Assembly: GCA_030386875.1 (NCBI GenBank)
Contig: CM059560.1
Span: forward strand, 43,814,757 to 43,878,756
Reading direction: 5' to 3'
Length of the DNA: 64,000 nucleotides
Source: Morinoia aosen
Taxonomy: Eukaryota > Arthropoda > Malacostraca > Amphipoda > Talitridae
Part shown: in pieces, positions 51,773 to 63,986 of the stretch
Layout: every line of letters begins with the position of its first letter
How positions within the stretch are numbered: position 1 is the first letter of the stretch
The notes under the pieces: generated by a model
What the model was told of the DNA's origin: nothing
The model's database searches: none
What the model saw: only the letters and a program-made list of their open reading frames with translations
Program-made: the position numbers and the translations under genes

Positions 51773-53468
51773 CGTTCTAGAGATATTTCCTGTACTCCTT
51801 TGTCCGCTGTAGAGATACCTTCTGTACTCCTTTGTGCGCTGTAGAGATACCTTCTGTACTCCTTTGTACGCTGTAGAGATACCTCGTGTACTCCTTTGAA
51901 CGTTCTAGAGATATTTCCTGTACTCCTTTGTGCGCTGTAGAGATACCTTCTGTACTCCTTTGTGCGCTGTAGAGATACCTTCTGTACACCTTTGTGCGCT
52001 GTAGAGATACTTTCTGTACTCCTTTGTACGCTGTAGAGATACCTTCTGTACTCCTTTGTGCGCTGTAGAGATACCTTCTGTACTCCTTTGTACGCTGTAG
52101 AGATACCTCGTGTACTCCTTTGTACGTTCTAGAGATATTTCCTGTACTCCTTTGTGCGCTGTAGAGATACTTTCTGTACTCTTTTGTGCGCTGTAGAGAT
52201 ACCTTCTGTACTCCTTTGTGCGCTGTAGAGATACCTTCTGTACTCCTTTGTGCGCTGTAGAGATACCTTCTGTACTCCTTTGTACGCTGTAGAGATAGCT
52301 TCTGTACTCCTTTGTGCGCTGTAGAGATACCTTCTGTACTCCTTTGTACGCTGTAGAGATACCTCGTGTACTCCTTTGTACGTTCTAAAGATATTTCCTG
52401 TACTCCTTTGTGCGCTGTAGAGTTACCTTCTGTACTCCTTTGTGCGCTGTAGAGATACCCTCTGTACTCCTTTGTGCGCTGTAGAGATATTTCCTGTACT
52501 CCTTTGTGCGCTGTAGAGATACCTTCTGTACTCCTTTGTACGCTGTAGAGACACATTCTGTACTCCTTTGTGCGCTGTAGAGATACCTTCTGTACTCCTT
52601 TGTACGCTGTAGAGATACCTCGTGTACTCCTTTGTACGTTCTAGAGATATTTCCTGTACTCCTTTGTGCGCTGTAGAGATACCTTCTGTACTCCTTTGTG
52701 CGCTATAGAGATACCTTCTGTACTCCTTTGTGCGCTGTAGAGATACCTTCTGTACTCCTTTGTACGCTGTAGAGATACCTCGTGTACTCCTTTGTGCGCT
52801 ATAGAGATACCTTCTGTACTCCTTTGTGCGCTGTAGAGATACATTCTGTACTCCTTTGTACGCTGTAGAGATTCCTTCTGTACTCCTTTGTGCGCTGTAG
52901 AGATTCCTTCTGTACTCCTTTGTGCGCTGTAGAGATACCTTCTGTACTCCTTTGTACGCTGTAGAGAACCCTTCTGTACTCCTTTGTGCGCTGTAGAGAT
53001 ACCTTCTGTTCTCCTTTGTACGCTGTAGAGATACCTCGTGTACTCCTTTGTACGTTCTAGAGATATTTCCTGTACTTCTTTGTGCGCTGTAGAGATACCT
53101 TCTGTACTCCTTTGTGCGCTGTAGAGATACCTTCTGTACTCCTTTGTGCGCTGTAGAGATACCTTCTGTACTCCTTTGTACGCTGTAGAGAACCCTTCTG
53201 TACTCCTTTGTGCGCTGTAGAGATACCTTCTGTACTCCTTTGTACGCTGTAGAGATACCTCGTGTACTCCTTTGTACGTTCTAGAGATATTTCCTGTACT
53301 CCTTTGTGCGCTGTAGAGATACCTTCTGTACTCCTTTGTGCGCTGTAGAGATACCTTCTGTACTCCTTTGTACGCTGTAGAGATACCTTCTGTACTCCTT
53401 TGTGCGCTGTAGAGATACCTTCTGTACTCCTTTGTACGCCGTAGAGATACCTCGTGTACTCCTTTGTA
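51773..53468 (+). repeat. 53-monomer local tandem unit (1,696 bp), copy 2
   Basis: The unit repeats the preceding one with three monomers lost near its start (first C spacing 4 instead of 7) and five gained later (C gap of 13 instead of 8). It shares CACCTTTGTG (near 51,987), the hybrid monomer (52,464-52,495), GACACATTC (near 52,550), GAGAACCC (near 52,966 and 53,188) and ends on the same CGCCGTAGAG (53,437). The +2 net monomers account exactly for 1,696 against 1,632 bp. Confidence 0.84.
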
Positions 53469-53555
53469 CGTTCTAGAGATATTTCCTGTACTCCTTTGTT
53501 CGCTGTAGAGATACCTTCTGTACTCCTTTGTGCGCTGTAGAGATACCTTCTGTAC

Positions 53556-56500
53556 TCCTTTGTGCGCTGTTGAGATACCTTCTGTACTCCTTTGTGCGCT
53601 GTAGAGATACCTTCTGTACTCCTTTGTGCGCTGTAGAGATACCTTCTGTACTCCTTTGTGCGCTGTAGAGATACCTTCTGTACTCCTTTGTGCGCTGTAG
53701 AGATACCTTCTGTACTCCTTTGTACGCTGTAGAGATACCTCGTGTACTCCTTTGTGCGCTGTAGAGATACCTTCTGTACTCCTTTGTGCGCTGTTGAGAT
53801 ACCTTCTGTACTCCTTTGTGCGCTGTAGAGATACCTTCTGTACTCCTTAGTGCGCTGTAGAGATACCTTCTGTACTCCTTTGTGCGCTGTAGAGATACCT
53901 TCTGTACTCCTTTGTGCGCTGTAGAGATACCTTCTGTACTCCTTTGTGCGCTGTAGAGATACCTCATGTACTCCTTTGTACGCTGTAGAGATACCTTCTG
54001 CACTCCTTTGTACGCTGTAGAGATACCTCGTGTACTCCTTTGTGCGCTGTAGAGATACCTTCTGTACTCCTTTGTACGCTGTAGAGATACCTCGTGTACT
54101 CCTTTGAACGTTCTAGAGATATTTCCTGTACTCCTTTGTGCGCTGTAGAGATACCTTCTGTACTCCTTTGTGCGCTGTAGGGATACCTTCTGTACTCCTT
54201 TGTGCGCTGTAGAGATACCTTCTGTACTCCTTTGTGCGCTGTAGAGATACCTTCTGTACTCCTTTGTGCGCTGTAGAGATACCTTCTGTACTCCTTTGTA
54301 CGCTGTAGAGATACCTCGTGTACTCCTTTGTACGTTCTAGAGATATTTCCTGTACTCCTTTGTGCGCTGTAGAGATACCTTCTGTACTCCTTTGTACGCT
54401 GTAGAGATACCTTCTGTACTCCTTTGTGCGCTGTAGAGATACCTCGTGTACTCCTTTGTACGCTGTAGAGATACCTTCTGTACTCCTTTGTGCGCTGTAG
54501 AGATACCTTCTGTACTCCTTTGTGCGCTGTAGAGATACCTTCTGTACTCCTTTGTGCGCTGTAGAGATACCTTCTGTACTCTTTTGTGCGCTGTAGAGAT
54601 ACCTCGTGTACTCCTTTGTACGCTGTAGAGATACCTTCTGTACTCCTTTGTGCGCTGTAGAGATACCTTCTGTACTCCTTTGTGCGCTGTAGAGATACCT
54701 TCTGTACTCCTTTGTGCGCTGTAGAGATACCTTCTGTACTCCTTTGTGCGCTGTAGAGATACCTCGTGTACTCCTTTGCACGTTCGAGAGATATTTCCTG
54801 TACTCCTTTGTGCGCTGTAGAGATACCTTCTGTACTCCTTTGTGCGCTGTAGAGATACCTTCTGTACTCCTTTGTGCGCTGTAGAGATACCTCGTGTTCT
54901 CCTTTGTACGTTCTAGAGATATTTCCTGTACTCCTTTGTGCGCTGTAGAGATACCTTCTGTACTCCTTTGTGCGCTGTAGAGATACCTTCTGTACTCCTT
55001 TGTACGCTGTAGAGATACCTCGTGTACTCCTTTGTACGTTCTAGAGATATTTCCTGTACTCCTTTGTGCGCTGTAGAGATACCTTCTGTACTCCTTTGTG
55101 CGCTGTAGAGATACCTTCTGTACTCCTTTGTGCGCTGTTGAGATACCTTCTGTACGCCTTTGTGCGCTGTAGAGATACCTTCTGTACTCCTTTGTGCGCT
55201 GTAGAGATACCTTCTGTACTCCTATGTGCGCTGTAGAGATACCTTCTGTACTCCTTTGTGCGCTGTAGAGATACCTCGTGTACTCCTTTGTACGTTCTAG
55301 AGATATTTCCTGTACTCCTTTGTGCGCTGTAGAGATACCTTCTGTACTCCTTTGTGCGCTGTAGAGATACCTTCTGTACTCCTTTGTGCGCTGTAGAGAT
55401 ACCTCGTGTACTCCTTCGTACGTTCTAGAGATATTTCCTGTACTCCTTTGTGCGCTGTAGAGATACCTTCTGTACTCCTTTGTGCGCTGTAGAGATACCT
55501 TCTGTACTCCTTTGTGCGCTGTAGAGATACCTTCTGTACTCCTTTGTGCGCTGTAGAGATACCTTCTGTACTCCTTTGTACGCTGTAGAGATACCTCGTG
55601 TACTCCTTTGTGCGCTGTAGAGATACCTTCTGTACTCCTTTGTGCGCTGTAGAGATACCTTCTGTACTCCTTTGTGCGCTGTAGAGATACCTTCTGTACT
55701 CCTTTGTACGCTGTAGAGATACCTCGTGTACTCCTTTGTACGTTCTAGAGATATTTCCTGTACTCCTTTGTGCGCTGTAGAGATACCTTCTGTACTCCTT
55801 TGTGCGCTGTAGAGATACCTTCTTTACTCCTTTGTGCGCTGTAGAGATACCTTCTGTACTCCTTTGTGCGCTGTAGAGATACCTTCTGTACTCCTTTGTG
55901 CGCTGTAGAGATACCTCGTGTACTCCTTTGTACGCTGTAGAGATACCTTCTGTACTCCTTTGTGCGCTGTAGAGATACCTTCTGTACTCCTTTGAACGCT
56001 GTAGAGATACCTTCTGTACTCCTTTGTGCGCTGTAGAGATACCTCGTGTACTCCTTTGTACGTTCTAGAGATATTTCCTGTACTCCTTTGTGCGCTGTAG
56101 AGATTCCTTCTGTACTCCTTTGTGCGCTGTAGAGATACCTTCTGTACTCCTTTGTGCGCTGTAGAGAGACCTTCTGTACTCCTTTGTGCGCTGTAGAGAT
56201 ACCTTCTGTACTTCTTTGTGCGCTGTAGAGATACCTCGTGTACTCCTTTGTACGTTCTAGAGATATTTCCTGTACTCCTTTGTGCGCTGTAGAGATACCT
56301 TCTGTACTCCTTTGTGCGCTGTAGAGATGCCTTCTGTACTCCTTTGCGCGCTGTAGAGATACCTTCTGTACTCCTTTGTACGCTGTAGAGATACCTTCTG
56401 TACTCCTTTGTGCGCTGTAGAGATACCTTCTGTACTCCTTTGTACGCTGTAGAGATACCTCGTGTACTCCTTTGTACGTTCTAGAGGTATTTCCTGTACT

Positions 56501-58098
56501 CCTTTGTGCGCTGTAGAGATACCTTCTGTACTCCTTTGTGCGCTGTAGAGATACCTTCTGTACTCCTTTGTGCGCTGTAGAGATACCTTCTGTACTCCTT
56601 TGTGCGCTGTAGAGATACCTTCTGTACTCCTTTGTACGCTGTAGAGATACCTTCTGTACTCCTTTGTGCGCTGTAGAGATACCTTCTGTACTCCTTTGTA
56701 CGCTGTAGAGATACCTCGTGTACTCCTTTGTACGTTCTAGAGATATTTCCTGTACTCCTTTGTGCGCTGTAGAGATACCTTCTGTACTCCTTTGTGCGCT
56801 ATAGAGATACCTTCTGTACTCCTTTGTGCGCTGTAGAGATACCTTCTGACTCCTTTGTAGGCTGTAGAGATTCCTTCTGTACTCCTTTGTGCGCTGTAGA
56901 GATACCTTCTGTACTCCTTTGTGCGCTGTAGAGATACCTTCTGTTCTCCTTTGTACGCTGTAGAGATACCTCGTGTACTCCTTTGTACGTTCTAGAGATA
57001 TTTCCTGTACTCCTTTGTGCGCTGTAGAGATACCTTCTGTACTCCTTTGTGCGCTGTAGAGATACCTTCTGTACTCCTTTGTGCGCTGTAGAGATACCTT
57101 CTGTACTCCTTTGTACGCTGTAGAGATACCTTCTGTACTCCTTTGTGCGCTGTAGAGATACCTTCTGTACTCCTTTGTACGCTGTAGAGATACCTCGTGT
57201 ACTCCTTTGTACGTTCTAGAGATATTTCCTGTACTCCTTTGTGCGCTGTAGAGATACCTTCTGTACTCCTTTGTGCGCTGTAGAGATTCCTTCTGTACTC
57301 CTTTGTGCGCTGTAGAGATACCTTCTGTACTCCTTTGTACGCTGTAGAAATACCTTCTGTACTCCTTTGTGCGCTGTAGAGATACCTTCTGTACTCCTTT
57401 GTACGCTGTAGAGATACCTCGTGTACTCCTTTGTACGTTCTAGAGATATTTCCTGTACTCCTTTGTGCGCTGTAGAGATACCTTCTGTACTCCTTTGTGC
57501 GCTGTAGAGATACCTTCTGTACTCCTTTGTACGCTGTAGAGATACCTTCTGTACTCCTTTGTGCGCTGTAGAGATACCTTCTGTACTCCTTTGTACGCTG
57601 TAGAGATACCTCGTGTACTCCTTTGTACGTTCTAGAGATATTTCCTGTACTCCTTTGTGCGCTGTAGAGATACCTTCTGTACTCCTTTGTGCGCTGTAGA
57701 GATACCTTCTGTACTCCTTTGTGCGCTGTTGAGATACCTTCTGTACTCCTTTGTGCGCTGTAGAGATACCTTCTGTACTCCTTTGTGCGCTGTAGAGATA
57801 CCTTCTGTACTCCTTTGTGCGCTGTAGAGATACCTTCTGTACTCCTTTGTGCGCTGTAGAGATACCTTCTGTACTCCTTTGTACGCTGTAGAGATACCTC
57901 GTGTACTCCTTTGTGCGCTGTAGAGATACCTTCTGTACTCCTTTGTGCGCTGTAGAGATACCTCATGTACCCCTTTGTAGGCTGTAGAGATACCTTCTGC
58001 ACTCCTTTGTACGCTGTAGAGATACCTCGTGTACTCCTTTGGCGCTGTAGAGATACCTTCTGTACTCCTTTGTACGCTGTAGAGATACCTCGTGTACT
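53556..58098 (+). repeat. ~4.5-kb duplicated segment, right copy
   Basis: This is the partner of 12.5-17.0 kb. It shares CTTAGTGCG (53,846), TTTGAACGTTC (near 54,104), TTTGCACGTTCGAGAG (near 54,775), TGAACGCTG (near 55,993) and the one-base deletion CTTCTGACTCC (56,843). It lacks seven monomers found at about 13.3-13.5 kb in the left copy and has eight more in 57-58 kb. It ends with CTCATGTACCCC (near 57,962) and a private one-base deletion, CTTTGGCGCTG (near 58,038). Confidence 0.86.
58037..58048 (+). other. Private single-base deletion near a supra-unit boundary
   Basis: CCTTTGGCGCTG replaces CCTTTGTGCGCTG, one base short, two monomers before the landmark at 58,099. The counterpart near 16,950 keeps full length, so the loss postdates the macro-duplication. 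It explains why the landmark offset is 41,087 rather than 41,088. Confidence 0.85.
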
Positions 58099-61000
58099 CC
58101 TATGTACGTTCTAGAGATATTTCCTGTACTTCTTTGTGCGCTGTAGAGATACCTTCTGTACTCCTTTGTGCGCTGTAGGGATACCTTCTGTACTCCTTTG
58201 TGCGCTGTAGAGATACCTTCTGTACTCCTTTGTGCGCTGTAGAGATACCTTCTGTACTCCTTTGTGCGCTGTAGAGATACCTTCTGTACTCCTTTGTACG
58301 CTGTAGAGATACCTCGTTTACTCCTTTGTACGTTCTAGAGATATTTCCTGTACTCCTTTGTGCGCTGTAGAGATACCTTCTGTACTCCTTTGTGCGCTGT
58401 AGAGATACCTTCTGTACTCCTTTGTGCGCTGTAGAGATACCTTCTGTACTCCTTTGTGCGCTGTAGAGATACCTTCTGTACTCCTTTGTGCGCTGTAGAG
58501 ATACCTTCTGCACTCCTTTGTACGCTGTAGAGATACCTCGTGTACTCCTTTGTACGTTCTAGAGATATTTCCTGTACTCCTTTGTGCGCTGTAGAGATAC
58601 CTTCTGTACTCCTTTGTGCGCTGTAGAGATACCTTCTGTACTCCTTTGTGCGCTGTAGAGATACCTCGTGTACTCCTTTGTACGCTGTAGAGATACCTTC
58701 TGTACTCCTTTGTGCGCTGTAGAGATACCTTCTGTACTCCTTTGTGCGCTGTAGAGATACCTTCTGTACTCCTTTGTGCGCTGTAGAGATACCTTCTGTA
58801 CTCTTTTGTGCGCTGTAGAGATACCTCGTGTACTCCTTTGTACGCTGTAGAGATACCTTCTGTACTCCTTTGTGCGCTGTAGAGATACCTTCTGTACTCC
58901 TTTGTGCGCTGTAGAGATACCTTCTGTACTCCTTTGTGCGCTGTAGAGATACATTCTGTACTCCTTTGTGCGCTGTAGAGATACCTTCTGTACTCCTTTG
59001 TGCGCTGTAGAGATACCTCGTGTACTCCTTTGTACGTTCTAGAGATATTTCCTGTACTCCTTTGTGCGCTGTAGAGATACCTTCTGTACTCCTTTGTGCG
59101 CTGTAGAGATACCTTCTGTACTCCTTTGTGCGCTGTAGAGATACCTCGTGTACTCCTTTGTACGTTCTCGAGATATTTCCTGTACTCCTTTGTGCGCTGT
59201 AGAGATACCTTCTGTACTCCTTTGTGCGCTGTAGAGATACCTTCTGTACTCCTTTGTACGCTGTAGAGATACCTCGTGTACTCCTTTGTACGTTCTAGAG
59301 ATATTTCCTGTACTCCTTTGTGCGATGTAGAGATACCTTCTGGACTCCTTTGTGCGCTGTAGAGATACCTTCTGTACTCCTTTGTGCGCTGTAGAGATAC
59401 CTTCTGTACTCCTTTGTGCGCTGTAGAGATACCTTCTGTACTCCTTTGTACGTTCTAGAGATATTTCCTGTACTCCTTTGTGCGCTGTAGAGATACCTTC
59501 TGTACTCCTTTGTACGCTGTAGAGATACCTCGTGTACTCCTTTGTACGTTCTAGAGATATTTCCTGTACTCCTTTGTGCGCTGTAGAGATACCTTCTGTA
59601 CTCCTTTGTGCGCTGTAGAGATACCTTCTGTACTCCTTTGTGCGCTGTAGAGATACCTTCTGTACTCCTTTGTACGCTCTAGAGATACCTCGTGTACTCC
59701 TTTGTACGTTCTAGAGATATTTCCTGTACTCCTTTGTGCGCTGTAGAGATACCTTCTCTACTCCTTTGTGCGCTGTAGAGATACCTTCTGTACTTCTTTG
59801 TGCGCTGTAGAGATACCTTCTGTACTCCTTTGTACGCTGTAGAGATACCTTCTGTACTCCTTTGTACGCTGTAGAGATACCTTCTGTACTCCTTTGTACG
59901 CTGTAGAGATACCTCGTGTACTCCTTTGTACGTTCTAGATATATTTCCTGTACTCCTTTGTGCGCTGTAGAGATACCTTCTGTACTCCTTTGTGCGCTGT
60001 AGAGATACCTTCTGTACTCCTTTGTACGCTGTAGAGATACCTTCTGTACTCCTTTGTGCGCTGTAGAGATACCTTCTGTACTCCTTTGTACGCTGTAGAG
60101 ATACCTCGTGTACTCCTTTGTACGTTCTAGAGATATTTCCTGTACTCCTTTGTGCGCTGTAGAGATACCTTCTGTACTCCTTTGTGCGCTGTAGAGATAC
60201 CTTCTGTACTCCTTTGTGCGCTGTTAAGATACCTTCTGTACTCCTTTGTGCGCTGTAGAGATACCTTCTGTACTCCTTTGTGCGCTGTAGAGATACCTTC
60301 TGTACTCCTTTGTGCGCTGTAGAGATACCTTCTGTACTCCTTTGTACGCTGTAGAGATACCTCGTGTACTCCTTTGTGCGCTGTAGAGATACCTTCTGTA
60401 CTCCTATGTGCGCTGTTGAGATACCTTCTGTACTCCTTTGTGCGCTGTAGAGATACCTTCTGTACTCCTTTGTGCGCTGTAGAGATACCTTCTGTACTCC
60501 TTTGTGCGCTGTAGAGATACCTTCTGTACTCCTTTGTGCGCTGTAGAGATACCTTCTGTACTCCTTTGTGCGCTGTAGAGATACCTCATGTACTCCTTTG
60601 TACGCTGTAGAGATACCTTCTGCACTCCTTTGTACGCTGTAGAGATACCTCGTGTACTCCTTTGTGCGCTGTAGAGATACCTTCTGTACTCGTTTGTACG
60701 CTGTAGAGATACCTCGTGTACTCCTATGTACGTTCTAGAGATATTTCCTGTACTTCTTTGTGCGCTGTAGAGATACCTTCTGTACTCCTTTGTGCGCTGT
60801 AGGGATACCTTCTGTACTCCTTTGTGCGCTGTAGAGATACCTTCTGTACTCCTTTGTGCGCTGTAGAGATACCTTCTGTACTCCTTTGTGCGCTGTAGAG
60901 ATACCTTCTGTACTCCTTTGTACGCTGTTGAGATACCTCGTTTACTCCTTTGTACGTTCTAGAGATATTTCCTGTACTCCTTTGTGCGCTGTAGAGATAC

Positions 61001-63480
61001 CTTCTGGACTCCTTTGTGCGCTGTAGAGATACCTTCTGTACTCCTTTGTGCGCTGTAGAGATACCTTCTGTACTCCTTTGTGCGCTGTAGAGATACCTTC
61101 TGTACTCCTTTGTGCGCTGTAGAGATACCTTCTGTACTCCTTTGTACGCTGTAGAGATACCTCGTGTACTCCTTTGTACGTTCTAGAGATATTTCCTGTA
61201 CTCCTTTGTGCGCTGTAGAGATACCTTCTGTACTTCTTTGTGCGCTGTAGAGATACCTTCTGTACTCCTTTGTGCGCTGTAGAGATACCTCGTGTACTCC
61301 TTTGTACGCTGTAGAGATACCTTCTGTACTCCTTTGTGCGCTGTAGAGATACCTTCTGTACTCCTTTGTGCGCTGTAGAGATACCTTCTGTACTCCTTTG
61401 TGCGCTGTAGAGATACCTTCTGTACTCTTTTGTGCGCTGTAGAGATACCTCGTGTACTCCTTTGTACGCTGTAGAGATACCTTCTGTACTCCTTTGTGCG
61501 CTGTAGAGATACCTTCTGTACTCCTTTGTGCGCTGTAGAGATACCTTCTGTACTCCTTAGTGCGCTGTAGAGATACATTCTGTACTCCTTTGTGCGCTGT
61601 AGAGATACCTTCTGTACTCCTTTGTGCGCTGTAGAGATACCTCGTGTACTCCTTTGTACGTTCTAGAGATATTTCCTGTACTCCTTTGTGCGCTGTAGAG
61701 ATACCTTCTGTACTCCTCTGTGCGCTGTAGAGATACCTTCTGTACTCCTTTGTGCGCTGTAGAGATACCTCGTGTACTCCTTTGTACGTTCTAGAGATAT
61801 TTCCTGTACTCCTTTGTGCGCTGTAGAGATACCTTCTGTACTCCTTTGTGCGCTGTAGAGATACCTTCTGTACTCCTTTGTACGCTGTAGAGATACCTCG
61901 TGTACTCCTTTGTACGTTCTAGAGATATTTCCTGTACTCCTTTGTGCGATGTAGAGATACCTTCTGTACTCCTTTGTGCGCTGTAGAGATACCTTCTGTA
62001 CTCCTTTGTGCGCTGTAGAGATACCTTCTGTACTCCTTTGTGCGCTGTAGAGATACCTTCTGTACTCCTTTGTACGTTCTAGAGATATTTCCTGTACTCC
62101 TTTGTGCGCTGTAGAGATACCTTCTGTACTCCTTTGTACGCTGTAGAGATACCTCGTGTACTCCTTTGTACGTTCTAGAGATATTTCCTGTACTCCTTTG
62201 TGCGCTGTAGAGATACCTTCTGTACTCCTTTGTGCGCTGTAGAGATACCTTCTGTACTCCTTTGTGCGCTGTAGAGATACCTTCTGTACTCCTTTGTACG
62301 CTCTAGAGATACCTCGTGTACTCCTTTGTACGTTCTAGAGATATTTCCTGTACTCCTTTGTGCGCTGTAGAGATACCTTCTCTACTCCTTTGTGCGCTGT
62401 AGAGATACCTTCTGTACTTCTTTGTGCGCTGTAGAGATACCTTCTGTACTCCTTTGTACGCTGTAGAGATACCTTCTGTACTCCTTTGTGCGCTGTAGAG
62501 ATACCTTCTGTACTCCTTTGTACGCTGTAGAGATACCTCCTGTACTCCTTTGTACGTTCTAGAGATATTTCCTGTACTCCTTTGTGCGCTGTAGAGATAC
62601 CTTCTGTACTCCTTTGTGCGCTGTAGAGATACCTTCTGTACTCCTTTGTGCGCTGTAGAGATACCTCGTGTACTCCTTTGTACGCTGTAGAGATACCTTC
62701 TGTACTCCTTTGTGCGCTGTAGAGATACCTTCTGTACTCCTTTGTGCGCTGTAGAGATACCTTCGGTACTCCTTTGTGCGCTGTAGAGATACCTTCTGTA
62801 CTCTTTTGTGCGCTGTAGAGATACCTCGTGTACTCCTTTGTACGCTGTAGAGATACCTTCTGTACTCCTTTGTGCGCTGTAGAGATACCTTCTGTACTCC
62901 TTTGTGCGCTGTAGAGATACCTTCTGTACTCCTTTGTGCGCTGTAGAGATACCTTCTGTACTCCTTTGTGCGCTGTAGAGATACCTTCTGTACTCCTTTG
63001 TGCGCTGTAGAGATACCTCGTGTACTCCTTTGTACGTTCTAGAGATATTTCCTGTACTCCTTTGTGCGCTGTAGAGATACCTTCTGTACTCCTTTGTGCG
63101 CTGTAGAGATACCTTCTGTACTCCTTTGTACGCTGTAGAGATACCTCGTGTACTCCTTTGTACGTTCTAGAGATATTTCCTGTACTCCTTTGTGCGCTGT
63201 AGAGATACCTTCTGTACTCCTTTGTGCGCTGTAGAGATACCTTCTGTACTCCTTTGTGCGCTGTTGAGATACCTTCTGTACGCCTTTGTGCGCTGTAGAG
63301 ATACCTTCTGTACTCCTTTGTGCGCTGTAGAGATACCTTCTGTACTCCTATGTGCGCTGTAGAGATACCTTCTGTACTCCTTTGTGCGCTGTAGAGATAC
63401 CTCGTGTACTCCTTTGTACGTTCTAGAGATATTTCCTGTACTCCTTTGTGCGCTGTAGAGATACCTTCTGTACTCCTTTG
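58080..63480 (+). repeat. ~5.4-kb duplicated segment, copy of window positions 1-5,400
   Basis: The segment is co-linear with 1-5,401 at offset 58,079 bp (1,815 monomers minus 1, accounted for by the net of the nine single-base indels in between). Shared rare markers include CTCCTATGTACG (58,097 and 60,721), GTTCTCGAGAT (1,085 and 59,164), TAGATATATTTCC (1,857 and 59,936), ACTCGTTTG (60,688), CTTCGGTAC (62,761) and TACGCC (near 63,279). The match ends near 63,480, where the sequence jumps to another phase of the supra-unit. Very few substitutions separate the copies. Confidence 0.9.
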
Positions 63481-63986
63481 TGCGCTGTTGAGATACCTTC
63501 TGTACTCCTTTGTGCGCTGTAGAGATACCTTCTGTACTCCTTTGTGCGCTGTAGAGATACCTTCTGTACTCCTTTGTGCGCTGTAGAGATACCTTCTGTA
63601 CTCCTTTGTACGCTGTAGAGATACCTCGTGTACTCCTTTGTGCGCTGTAGAGATACCTTCTGTACTCCTATGTGCGCTGTTGAGATACCTTCTGTACTCC
63701 TTTGTGCGCTGTAGAGATACCTTCTGTACTCCTTTGTGCGCTGTAGAGATACCTTCTGTACTCCTTTGTGCGCTGTAGAGATACCTTCTGTACTCCTTTG
63801 TGCGCTGTAGAGATACCTTCTGTACTCCTTTGTGCGCTGTAGAGATACCTCATGTACTCCTTTGTACGCTGTAGAGATACCTTCTGCACTCCTTTGTACG
63901 CTGTAGAGATACCTCGTGTACTCCTTTGTGCGCTGTAGAGATACCTTCTGTACTCGTTTGTACGCTGTAGAGATACCTCGTGTACT
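60723..63986 (+). repeat. 102-monomer supra-unit (3,264 bp)
   Basis: The unit runs from the landmark at 60,723 to the next at 63,987, 3,264 bp apart, 20 monomers longer than the 82-monomer unit just before it. The last ~500 bp (63,484 to the window end) match 2,141-2,657 and 60,220-60,736, including CTATGTGCGCTGTTGAG (near 63,668) and ACTCGTTTG (near 63,952). The length change therefore comes from recombination between non-allelic supra-units. Confidence 0.83.

Larger units (their letters stand above)
49400..53540 (+). repeat. 129-monomer extra block in the right macro-copy
   Basis: The offset between the left and right macro-copies steps from 36,928 to 41,056 here. The difference is 4,128 bp, exactly 129 monomers. 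The block is satellite of the same family but has its own variants (GAGAACCC, GACACATTC, GATACTTTC, GCGCAATAG, CGCCGTAG) and a more regular C spacing. Its first part, to about 50.1 kb, carries markers also found elsewhere (CTGTTGAG near 49,668, TACGCC near 49,682, CCTTCGTACG near 49,941), so it is not wholly private. Either the left copy lost it or the right copy gained it. Confidence 0.83.
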
